Assembly: GCA_947457715.1 (NCBI GenBank)
Contig: CANGXK010000077.1
Coordinates: 1 to 9,459, forward strand
Length of the DNA stretch: 9,459 nt
Origin: Gemmatimonadota bacterium
Lineage (GTDB): Bacteria; Gemmatimonadota; Gemmatimonadetes; Gemmatimonadales; Gemmatimonadaceae
Reading direction: 5' to 3'
Position 1 is the stretch's first letter; the number at the start of each line of letters is the position of its first letter. Below are positions 1-6,548 of the stretch, one piece after another. Both the position numbers and the translations under genes were made by a program. Below the pieces are notes generated by a model. It was not told where the DNA came from. It made no database searches and saw nothing but the letters and a program-made list of their open reading frames with translations.

Positions 1-30
1 GGGGGGCGACGGCAGATGCCGTCGCCCCCC
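1..30 (-). terminator. GC-rich hairpin, probable cstA terminator
   Basis: Positions 1-13 (GGGGGGCGACGGC) and 18-30 (GCCGTCGCCCCCC) are perfect reverse complements: a 13-bp stem with a 4-nt loop (14-17). On the minus strand it begins 23 nt after the TAA stop of cstA, the usual place for an intrinsic terminator. A U-tract for leftward transcription would lie left of position 1, outside the window. There is no T-run on the plus-strand side, so rightward termination here is less likely. Confidence 0.75.
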
Positions 31-53
31 TGTGTCGCAACACCCGCAACCGC

Positions 54-2144
54 TTACGCGTCCACCAGCTTGGTGCGCACGTACGGCGTTTCGCTTGACA
101 CCGGTGCCTGGCTGCCGTTCATCACCTTCACCCACTCGATGATCGACGCGGTCAGGATCACCACGACGGACACGAGGAAGAACCCGGCCACCGCCGCATC
201 GAGGCGGTCGTTGAAAATCATCCGCTGCGCCGCTTCGAGCGTCTTGATGTTCGCCGGCAGCGTGCCCGCGGCGATCTGTCCTTCAATCAGTCGCGCATGC
301 GAGAGGAAGCCGAGCTTCGGGTCGCTCGAGAAGATCTTGAGCAGACCTGCTGACGCCGTCACAATCACCAGCCATACGAGCGGAGTGATCGTGACGAACG
401 CGTACTTCGCCTTGCCCATCTTCACAATCACGGTCGTGCCCACGCACAGCGCCACCGTGGCCAGCAGCTGATTCGAAATACCGAACAGCGGCCACAGGGA
501 GTTGATGCCACCCAGGGGATCGGTGACGCCCTGATACAGGAAGTACCCCCACATCGATACGAACAGCGCCGAGCAGATCACCACGGCGGGATACCAGGAC
601 ACACGCCCCAGCGGCTTGTAGACCTGCCCCAGCAGATCCTGCAGCATGAAGCGGCCCACGCGCGTGCCGGCATCGAGCGTCGTCAGAATGAACAGCGCCT
701 CGAACATGATGGCGAAATGGTACCAGAGCGACATTGCCGCTTCGCCGCCCAGCGCACGCGAGAACAGGTGCGCCATCCCAACCGCCAAACTCGGCGCCCC
801 GCCCGTGCGGGAGAGCAGGGAATTCTCACCAACCTGCCGTGCCAGCAACTCGAGATCGGCCGCCGAGATGGTCTTGAACAGCGCCCAGCCGTTGATCGTG
901 TCGGCCGCACTCATGGCGGTCGTACCGATCACGGCCGCCGGCGAATTGATCGCGAAGTAGATGCCCGGCGTGAGCACGCAGGCGGCGATCAGGGCCATCG
1001 TGGCCACCAGCGATTCGGTGAGCATCGAGCCGTAGCCGATCAGGCGGGCATCGGGCTCACGACGCAGCAGCTTGGGCGTGGTGCCCGACGAGATCAGCGC
1101 ATGGAAGCCGGAGATCGCGCCGCAGGCGATCGTGACGAAGACGAACGGGAACAACTTGCCGGAGAACACCGGGCCGGTGCCGTCGATGAACTTCGTGACC
1201 GGCGGCATCTCCATGTCCGGCATCACCACGATGATGCCGACGCCAAGCGCCAGCACCACGCCGATCTTCACGAACGCCGACAGGTAGTCACGCGGTGCCA
1301 GCAGCATCCACACCGGCAGCACCGACGCGAAGAAGCCGTACACCATGATCGACAGCGACAGCGTTACGCCGCTGAGGGTGAACACCGGCGCCCAGACCGC
1401 CGACTCCGACACCCACTTGCCCGCGTACAGCGAGAGGAACAGCAGGATCAGGCCGCCCGCCGTCGCCTCGAGGACGCGGCCCGGGCGGATCCAGCGCAGG
1501 TACACACCCATCAGCATGGCGATCGGAATCGACAGGCCGATCGTGACCGTGCCCCACGGGCTATCGCGGAGCGCGTTCACCACCACCAACGCCAGCACCG
1601 AGATCAGGATGATCATGATGCCAAGGATCGAGACCAGCGCCGTGGCGCCGGCAACGGTCCCGATTTCCTCTTTGGCCATCTGTCCCAACGACTTGCCGTC
1701 ACGACGGATCGACGCGCACAGGATCACGAAGTCCTGTACCGCTCCGCCCAGCACGACGCCCACCAGAATCCACAGGGCGCCGGGGAGAAAGCCGAACTGG
1801 GCGGCCAACGTCGGGCCGACCAGCGGGCCGGGGCCGGCGATGGCCGCGAAATGGTGGCCGAACACGATCCACTTGTTCGTCGGTACGTAGTCGCGACCGT
1901 CATCGAGCCGCTCGGCCGGGGTCGACCGCGTGGCGTCCAGGCCGAAGATGTCCGCGGCGATGAACCGGCTGTAGAAGCGGTACGCGATGAGGTACGTGCA
2001 GACGGCCGCGGTAAGCAACCACGCGGCACTGATCGTCTCACCCTTGTTCAGGGCGATCGTGGCGATGGCACCGGCGCCGAGCACGGCGAGGGCGATCCAC
2101 GGGACCTGTTTGAGCAGGCGGGAGGTAGGCGAGGGGGAAGGCAT
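54..2144 (-). CDS. cstA: CstA/BtsT-family carbon starvation transporter
   Basis: Inner-membrane transporter of the CstA family. E. coli BtsT and CstA take up pyruvate under nutrient limitation, and CstA has also been linked to peptide uptake. The 696-residue length from the ATG at 2144 matches the family (about 690-720), with many hydrophobic segments from residue ~15 to ~675. Family blocks seen: DYVPT (85-89), FGHHFAAIAGPGPLVGP (95-111), GAVQDF (~134-139), LPVWMLLAPRDYL (~276-288), GAISGFHALISSGTTPK (342-358), LDAGTRVGRFMLQDLLG (490-506) and DPLGGINSLWPLFGISNQ (542-559). The C-terminus ends in a SETPYV motif also found in E. coli BtsT. Start choice: the frame extends to a GTG at 2168, but a TTGACA box (2181-2176) lies just upstream of that GTG and neither start has a Shine-Dalgarno, so I prefer ATG 2144, which also aligns better with E. 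coli BtsT. Substrate (pyruvate or peptides) cannot be settled from sequence. Stop is TAA at 56-54. Confidence 0.95.
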   Translation of the reverse strand: MPSPSPTSRLLKQVPWIALAVLGAGAIATIALNKGETISAAWLLTAAVCTYLIAYRFYSRFIAADIFGLDATRSTPAERLDDGRDYVPTNKWIVFGHHFAAIAGPGPLVGPTLAAQFGFLPGALWILVGVVLGGAVQDFVILCASIRRDGKSLGQMAKEEIGTVAGATALVSILGIMIILISVLALVVVNALRDSPWGTVTIGLSIPIAMLMGVYLRWIRPGRVLEATAGGLILLFLSLYAGKWVSESAVWAPVFTLSGVTLSLSIMVYGFFASVLPVWMLLAPRDYLSAFVKIGVVLALGVGIIVVMPDMEMPPVTKFIDGTGPVFSGKLFPFVFVTIACGAISGFHALISSGTTPKLLRREPDARLIGYGSMLTESLVATMALIAACVLTPGIYFAINSPAAVIGTTAMSAADTINGWALFKTISAADLELLARQVGENSLLSRTGGAPSLAVGMAHLFSRALGGEAAMSLWYHFAIMFEALFILTTLDAGTRVGRFMLQDLLGQVYKPLGRVSWYPAVVICSALFVSMWGYFLYQGVTDPLGGINSLWPLFGISNQLLATVALCVGTTVIVKMGKAKYAFVTITPLVWLVIVTASAGLLKIFSSDPKLGFLSHARLIEGQIAAGTLPANIKTLEAAQRMIFNDRLDAAVAGFFLVSVVVILTASIIEWVKVMNGSQAPVSSETPYVRTKLVDA

Positions 2145-2151
2145 AGCATAC

Positions 2152-2181
2152 GGTTTACGCTCTGACACCGGCTGCTGTCAA
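2152..2181 (-). promoter_or_regulatory. putative sigma-70-type promoter of cstA
   Basis: On the minus strand a perfect TTGACA (2181-2176) is followed after 18 bp by TAAACC (2157-2152), a weak -10 matching the consensus at three of six positions. Only 7 nt separate this -10 from the ATG at 2144, so transcription would begin at or next to the start codon, giving a leaderless or nearly leaderless mRNA. The -35 is convincing and the -10 is poor. If the GTG at 2168 were the true start, this box could not be the promoter. Confidence 0.35.
2163..2180. promoter_or_regulatory. operator-like inverted repeat TGACA-N8-TGTCA
   Basis: TGACA (2163-2167) and TGTCA (2176-2180) form a perfect inverted repeat with an 8-bp spacer, a geometry typical of dimeric repressor or activator sites. 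It overlaps the TTGACA -35 box of cstA, where a bound protein would block RNA polymerase. Arms of 5 bp are short and can occur by chance. No regulator gene lies in the window to pair with it. Confidence 0.3.
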
Positions 2182-2309
2182 TAGAAGAGCGGCGCGAAAT
2201 CCGGGACAATGGGACAGGGCGTACTCTGGATTGGACGTAGCGTCGCCCGATTTGCGCCTTTCCCACACGCGACTTCACTCCCTGTGCGCGCCAGACGATC
2301 TTGTTTGGT

Positions 2310-3323
2310 ATGGCTACTCCTGTAACGCTCATCCCTGGGGACGGCATCGGGCCGTCTATCGCCGAGGCGACCGTTCGCATCCTGGCGGCCGCCGGCGCCG
2401 ATGTCGAATGGGACCGGCAGGTCGCCGGAATGGCCGGCGTGGCGCGCTGGAACGATCCCATCCCTGACGCCACCCTCGATTCGATCAAGCGCACGCGCGT
2501 GGCCCTCAAAGGCCCGCTGGAGACGCCGGTCGGCGAGGGCTTTCGTTCCATCAACGTCTCCCTGCGGAAGACGTTCGACCTCTACGCCAACGTCCGCCCG
2601 GCGTACACGATTGTGCCCGGTCGCTTTGACAACGTCGATATCGTGCTGGTGCGCGAAAACACCGAAGGGCTGTACATCGGCGTTGAGCATTACGTAAAGA
2701 TCGGCGACGATCCGAAAGCGGCCGCCGAGTCGGTGGCGATCATCACGCGGTACGGGTCGGAGCGCATCGTGCGGTACGCCTTCGAGTACGCGCTGGCGAA
2801 CAACCGCAAGAAGGTCACGCTCGTCCACAAGGCGAACATCCTGAAGTTCTCGCAGGGGCTGTTCCTTGATGTCGGGCGCATGATCGCCCGGGAATACGAA
2901 GGGCGCGTGCAGTTCGAAGAGCGCATCATCGACGCGATGGCGATGCATCTTGTCATGCGTCCCGAGCAGTTTGATGTGGTGGTTACCACGAACCTCTTCG
3001 GGGACATTCTCTCCGACGAAATCTCCGGCTTGGTGGGCGGACTCGGTCTCGCGCCGGGGGCGAACTTCGGCACCACCGCCGCGATCTTCGAAGCGGTCCA
3101 TGGCACGGCGCCGGATATCGCCGGCAAAAACATCGCGAACCCCGGCGCCCTGGTCTTGGCGGCGTGCATGATGCTCGACCACATCGGCGATCGTGGACGT
3201 GCCGAGCATATCCGCCACGCCTTCGAAGGCACCATTCGTGACGGGGCCGTGCTGACGCGCGATTTGGGCGGCACGTCGACCACCGACGAGTTCACTGACG
3301 CCGTGATCGCGCGCCTTGGGTGA
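2310..3323 (+). CDS. icd: NAD-dependent isocitrate dehydrogenase (IDH3-like)
   Basis: Cytoplasmic TCA-cycle enzyme that oxidatively decarboxylates isocitrate to 2-oxoglutarate, in the isocitrate/isopropylmalate dehydrogenase superfamily. From the ATG at 2310 it has 337 residues, the short form typical of NAD-IDH and homoisocitrate/isopropylmalate enzymes. Seen: LIPGDGIGPS (7-16), substrate loop S80-x-N82 with R86, R96 and R115 (in VRENTEG), Y122, K174 (VHKANI), and metal ligands D222, D232 and D236 (NLFGDILSD). The segment LRKTFDLYANVRP (85-97) is nearly identical to the mitochondrial IDH3 alpha subunit and differs from isopropylmalate dehydrogenase. HGTAPDIAGKNIANP (264-278) has Asp-Ile where NADP-IDH has Lys-Tyr, indicating NAD as cofactor. 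The reading frame extends to a TTG at 2301; I chose ATG because family members begin just before the LIPGDG motif. No clear Shine-Dalgarno. Probably co-transcribed with the phosphoesterase 31 bp downstream. Confidence 0.92.
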   Translation: MATPVTLIPGDGIGPSIAEATVRILAAAGADVEWDRQVAGMAGVARWNDPIPDATLDSIKRTRVALKGPLETPVGEGFRSINVSLRKTFDLYANVRPAYTIVPGRFDNVDIVLVRENTEGLYIGVEHYVKIGDDPKAAAESVAIITRYGSERIVRYAFEYALANNRKKVTLVHKANILKFSQGLFLDVGRMIAREYEGRVQFEERIIDAMAMHLVMRPEQFDVVVTTNLFGDILSDEISGLVGGLGLAPGANFGTTAAIFEAVHGTAPDIAGKNIANPGALVLAACMMLDHIGDRGRAEHIRHAFEGTIRDGAVLTRDLGGTSTTDEFTDAVIARLG

Positions 3324-3354
3324 GCGCGGGCCGGGCGATGCGACAGGCGCCGTG

Positions 3355-4200
3355 GTGAGTGCGGCGCCCGTGCGGGTCTTGCACATCTCGGACATTCATT
3401 GCGGCCACCCCTTCGTGGCCGGGCACGTGGGCGCCGCCCTCGAGGTCGCGGCTGCGTCGCGGTTTGACGCCATCGTGATCTCGGGAGATTTCTCGCAGCG
3501 CGCGCGCGTGCGCGAGTTCGAGCAGGCACGGGGGATTCTCGAGCGCTTTCGCGCCTTGGCGCCCACCATCGAGGTCCCGGGCAACCACGACACGGCGTGG
3601 TGGCATGCCCCGTTCGGGTGGGGGGACGCCAGTCGGCTGCACGAACGCTATCGCGCGCATATCAACGACACGCTCGAACCCGTGGTGTGCGTGCCGGGGG
3701 TGTGCATGGTCGGGCTCAACTCTGCGGCGGGAATGCTGCCGCAGGCGGTCACGTGGTATCCGCGCGACTGGCGTGTGAAGGGAGGCCTCGTGCCGGCACA
3801 GTTCGCGTCGGCCGGCCGGGCGCTCGCCGGGGCCGCGCCGGGCGACCTCCGCCTGCTGGTGGTGCACCACAACGTCGTGCGGGGCCGGTTGTCCAACCGC
3901 TGGGGACTCAAACGTCCTCTTGCCGCGCTCGACGCGATTGCCGCCCTGGGCGTCGAAGTCGTATGTACCGGGCACGATCACGAGGAGCGCGCCGAATTGG
4001 TGGAGCGCATCGGCGGTCGCTTTCTGGTCAGCGCCGCCAACACACTCTCCAGTCGGATGCGCGGCCACCGGCCGAGCGCGCTCAACGTGATCGAGGCCGA
4101 CGCGACGACGGTGACCGTGCAGGCGTGGGCCTACGACGGCGGTGCGTTCGTGCCGGTGGGCATACAGGCGAGGATGCCACGCGGCACATCGCGCGCCTGA
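3355..4200 (+). CDS. calcineurin-like metallophosphoesterase
   Basis: A 281-residue soluble protein with the full set of calcineurin-like phosphoesterase metal motifs in order: D13-x-H15 (SDIH), GD at 44-45 (ISGDFSQ), GNHD at 76-79, an HH pair at 171-172, and GHDH at 206-209. This is a dinuclear metal hydrolase; the spacing and length resemble class III cyclic nucleotide phosphodiesterases (CpdA-like), but related folds also cleave other phosphodiesters, so the substrate is open. There is no signal peptide, so it is probably cytoplasmic. The frame could begin at TTG 3316, overlapping the upstream gene, or at tandem GTG codons (3352, 3355); I chose GTG 3355 because it places the first beta-strand (VRVLHISDIH) right after the start. 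It follows icd by 31 bp, consistent with one operon, and ends 6 bp from the convergent ethanolamine lyase gene. Confidence 0.87.
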   Translation: MSAAPVRVLHISDIHCGHPFVAGHVGAALEVAAASRFDAIVISGDFSQRARVREFEQARGILERFRALAPTIEVPGNHDTAWWHAPFGWGDASRLHERYRAHINDTLEPVVCVPGVCMVGLNSAAGMLPQAVTWYPRDWRVKGGLVPAQFASAGRALAGAAPGDLRLLVVHHNVVRGRLSNRWGLKRPLAALDAIAALGVEVVCTGHDHEERAELVERIGGRFLVSAANTLSSRMRGHRPSALNVIEADATTVTVQAWAYDGGAFVPVGIQARMPRGTSRA

Positions 4201-4206
4201 TGCCGG

Positions 4207-6507
4207 TCAGTCGCGTGGGCCGAGGATGCGGCACACGTGGTGTACCGCATCCAGCGGTGCCAGCGCCGTGTGCGCGATGCCGGATACCACGCGTGTGAGA
4301 TCGTGATCGATGGCGCCCGGCACGGACCATCGTGTGCCGTCGGCCTTGCTGATATACACGGAAAACGTGTGGTGCCCCGTGCCCGGGCGCTCGCCCACGA
4401 TGTGCAACAGTGTCCGGGGGCCGTGCTGTCCGGCAAACAGTTGTTCCCCGGCCATGTAGCCGGCGCGTACGCGTCCCGACGTGATCACCACGTGCTCGGG
4501 AGCCACGCACCAGCCGTGCGTCGTCAACGCTTCGCGCAGCGCGCCGAGAAAGGGGAGCAGGTGCCCGGGCTGGCGGATGGCCAGCGCATTGAGTCCATCG
4601 GACACCACGATCTGCGCGTCGATGGTGCCATCGCGCTCCGCCGCCAGTGCCTGCAGCGTCGCGATCGATGCGGCCGACAGGACTTCGCCTGATGTCGGGT
4701 GGCGGAGAAAGCTGTCGCGGTCGGCGGAGCGCGTCTGCACCGGGAACGCGTGGGGAATCGTGGCAACGAACGCCGGTGGCAACGTCGCGTGGAAGGCCCG
4801 GCGCGACTCGGTGCACAGGGTGTGGATCGCATCAGCCAGCGCGGGCTCGAGATCGTGCGGCTGCGCACCATGGCCGGTGGCCAGAAATACGCCGCGGGCG
4901 CGTACGGCGGCGATCGCGGCCGTGCCTTCCGTACGGAGCGCCTCGTCAGAGCGGGTGTCGCCGCCACGTCGGCAGTAGGCCAGATACACGTGCACGGGAT
5001 CGCCAAAGTGCGGGCCGGGTGCCCCCAGCGCATCAAGCACGCCGATCGATTCGAAGAATGCCTGCATCGGGGCATTGATGCGACGCCCGAACTGCGCGCG
5101 CAGGCGCACGTGGTCCTGAAAGCCGGTGGTGAGGTACCCGAGCATGGGATCGACCTTCGTGGGCAGCGCCATCAGGTACGCCGGGCTGGCCGGCATGATC
5201 TGCTCGAGGCACCAGTCGAGATCGGCCGGCCCGATGTCCATGTGCAACGTGGCGCACACGTCGAGACCGATGGTGAGGCCGTGCAGCTTCCCCATGAGCA
5301 GATCTTCCAGGCAGCAGCGCACCAGTTGCTCGCGGCTGCGGAACACCTCGGGGCCGATGAAGCCAGCCACGTCATTGACGTGCACCCACGGAGCCGGGGC
5401 GCTCCCACTGCGCGCTTGCGCGGCCGCCACGCGTGCCGTGAGCGCCCGCACAAATCCGTACTTCCGGGACTCGTGCAATACCATGTCGGCGCCTTGCCCG
5501 TGGCCGTTGGTAAAGTCCGCCCCCTGTCCGGTCTCGAGGTAGAGGCCGAAGCGCCCGGTTCGCGTATCGGCGTGCGCCAGCATCCCCGCCACGGTGACGT
5601 CGAAGGTCCGGTTCGCCGCATCGCTGCCGGCGAGGCTCTGAAACCACAGTGCCGTACGGCCGGGGTACTGCGCCTCGACCTCCGCCTGCACGTCGATGTG
5701 CGCCAGCACGCAGTGCGGGAGCACATCGGTAAGGGCGAACACCGACAGCACCTCCTGCAGCGTCTGCTCCACCCGCGCCACCTGTGCCGGCTCGCTCGAA
5801 ACGGGATTCGTGCCCAAGAGCACGTCGCCCACGCCGTAGGCCCACGCATCGAACACCTGCCAGCGGATGTCGTCGGGGTGATCGGTCGGGGAGTTGGGCT
5901 GTACGCGGGCCCCCAGAAACCCCTCGGCGCCGATCTGGCTTCCGGGCAGCCGCACGTGCAACCGGCCGCTCACGGCACGCAGTTCGTCGTCGCTCATGAG
6001 CTTCACCACACAGCCGATCACATCGCTCGACAGCCCGCGCGCGATCGCGGCGATCGATGTGCCATCCTGCGTCAGCAGCACGTCACGCAGTTGGCCGACG
6101 GTCCATGGGGCGCTCTGCCGCTGCGCCGCGGCGTCGACGTGGGCGCGGAGCAGCGCGCCGAGGTCGTCGTCGATTACAGGGTGAGCGTCGATGTCGGCAA
6201 GGCGCGTCGCGGCCAGCATCGTGCGGGCCGCTGTCCGCGCCTGCTCGTTGGGCGCCACCACGCCGATCGCGTCATCGCCTTCCTTGTACGGATTCGCCGC
6301 GCCGAGCAGCTGCAGGTAACGGGTGCGGTCGAAGCCCCCGGCGGTCCGCTGCAGGTAGGCGAAGAGGCCCTCGTCACGCAGCGGTGGCGGGGCGGAGACC
6401 GGGGGGCGTCGGGCGGAGGCGGGCACGTGAGTAAGATAGGAGTCGACGGCGCGATCCGCGGGTACGGTTACGTCGGCGTCGCCATCAGGATCGATTGCAC
6501 GACACAT
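4207..6507 (-). CDS. eutBC: ethanolamine ammonia-lyase, EutB-EutC fusion
   Basis: Adenosylcobalamin-dependent enzyme converting ethanolamine to acetaldehyde and ammonia. Large and small subunits, normally separate proteins, lie in one uninterrupted 766-residue frame from the ATG at 6507. The EutB barrel spans ~45-495 and retains the residues equivalent to E. coli Arg160/Gln162 (R201, Q203 in ARVQPN), Asn193 (N234 in GTNP), Glu287 (E325 in LYLETGQG) and Asp362 (D416 in IGLDVC), plus VAGFIGPE (~380-387) and EDLLMGKLHG (~401-410). After GDPV (502-505) a linker leads to the EutC-like half (~525-766) with VSDGLNALAI (~635-644) and VGERPGTG (704-711). The first ~45 residues are a Pro/Ala-rich extension absent from E. 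coli EutB. The frame extends to a TTG at 6582, but that would overlap the divergent esterase start. No Shine-Dalgarno is visible. No eutA, permease or shell genes are nearby, and the 41-bp upstream gap cannot hold a cobalamin riboswitch. Confidence 0.93.
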   Translation of the reverse strand: MCRAIDPDGDADVTVPADRAVDSYLTHVPASARRPPVSAPPPLRDEGLFAYLQRTAGGFDRTRYLQLLGAANPYKEGDDAIGVVAPNEQARTAARTMLAATRLADIDAHPVIDDDLGALLRAHVDAAAQRQSAPWTVGQLRDVLLTQDGTSIAAIARGLSSDVIGCVVKLMSDDELRAVSGRLHVRLPGSQIGAEGFLGARVQPNSPTDHPDDIRWQVFDAWAYGVGDVLLGTNPVSSEPAQVARVEQTLQEVLSVFALTDVLPHCVLAHIDVQAEVEAQYPGRTALWFQSLAGSDAANRTFDVTVAGMLAHADTRTGRFGLYLETGQGADFTNGHGQGADMVLHESRKYGFVRALTARVAAAQARSGSAPAPWVHVNDVAGFIGPEVFRSREQLVRCCLEDLLMGKLHGLTIGLDVCATLHMDIGPADLDWCLEQIMPASPAYLMALPTKVDPMLGYLTTGFQDHVRLRAQFGRRINAPMQAFFESIGVLDALGAPGPHFGDPVHVYLAYCRRGGDTRSDEALRTEGTAAIAAVRARGVFLATGHGAQPHDLEPALADAIHTLCTESRRAFHATLPPAFVATIPHAFPVQTRSADRDSFLRHPTSGEVLSAASIATLQALAAERDGTIDAQIVVSDGLNALAIRQPGHLLPFLGALREALTTHGWCVAPEHVVITSGRVRAGYMAGEQLFAGQHGPRTLLHIVGERPGTGHHTFSVYISKADGTRWSVPGAIDHDLTRVVSGIAHTALAPLDAVHHVCRILGPRD
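4224..4252. terminator. stem-loop at convergent gene ends, possible terminator
   Basis: GGATGCGG (4224-4231) pairs perfectly with CCGCATCC (4245-4252). Inside, ACAC (4233-4236) pairs with GTGT (4240-4243) around a 3-nt loop, separated by one C-A mismatch. The 29-nt hairpin starts 24 nt after the phosphoesterase stop and lies inside the last codons of eutBC. No T-run follows on either strand, so it is not a canonical intrinsic terminator; it may attenuate readthrough from the left or protect a 3' end. Confidence 0.4.
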
Positions 6508-6548
6508 CAAAGATAGCCGCGGCCCGGCAAACGGGCGGGAGAGGGCGA
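6508..6548. promoter_or_regulatory. 41-bp divergent gap eutBC / esterase
   Basis: The two divergent start codons are 41 bp apart, so promoter elements must overlap each other or the coding regions. On the plus strand a good Shine-Dalgarno, GGGAG (6537-6541), sits 7 nt before the esterase ATG and decides that start. On the minus strand TATCTTTG (6515-6508) abuts the eutBC ATG; it fits the TAnnTTTG -7 element known from Bacteroidota but no -33 element is at the right distance. Confidence 0.4.

Larger units (their letters stand above)
2145..2309. promoter_or_regulatory. divergent intergenic control region cstA / icd
   Basis: This 165-bp gap separates the divergent starts of cstA and the isocitrate dehydrogenase gene and must carry promoters for both. 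Besides the cstA elements there is a short direct repeat GGGACA (2203-2208 and 2211-2216, 8-nt period). For the rightward gene I find a TTGGAC (2231-2236) but no good -10 at 16-18 bp, so its promoter is unassigned. No small gene or structured RNA is evident. Confidence 0.5.

Noticed and set aside
717..2165. 482-codon plus-strand frame antisense to cstA
   Set aside because: Composition is Arg/Gln/His/Asp-rich and low in hydrophobics, as expected for the complement of a G+C-rich membrane protein gene.
2178..3395. 405-codon minus-strand frame antisense to the isocitrate dehydrogenase gene
   Set aside because: No domain is recognised; the plus-strand frame carries all IDH motifs.
4699..6516. 605-codon open frame on the plus strand, antisense to eutBC
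   Set aside because: A shadow frame produced by high G+C in the third position. Its product is Arg/Gly/His-rich with no recognisable domain, while the minus strand encodes a complete enzyme with catalytic motifs.
6508..6548. Cobalamin riboswitch upstream of the AdoCbl-dependent lyase
   Set aside because: The gap is 41 bp, far too short for the roughly 200-nt element, and no B12-box-like sequence is visible.
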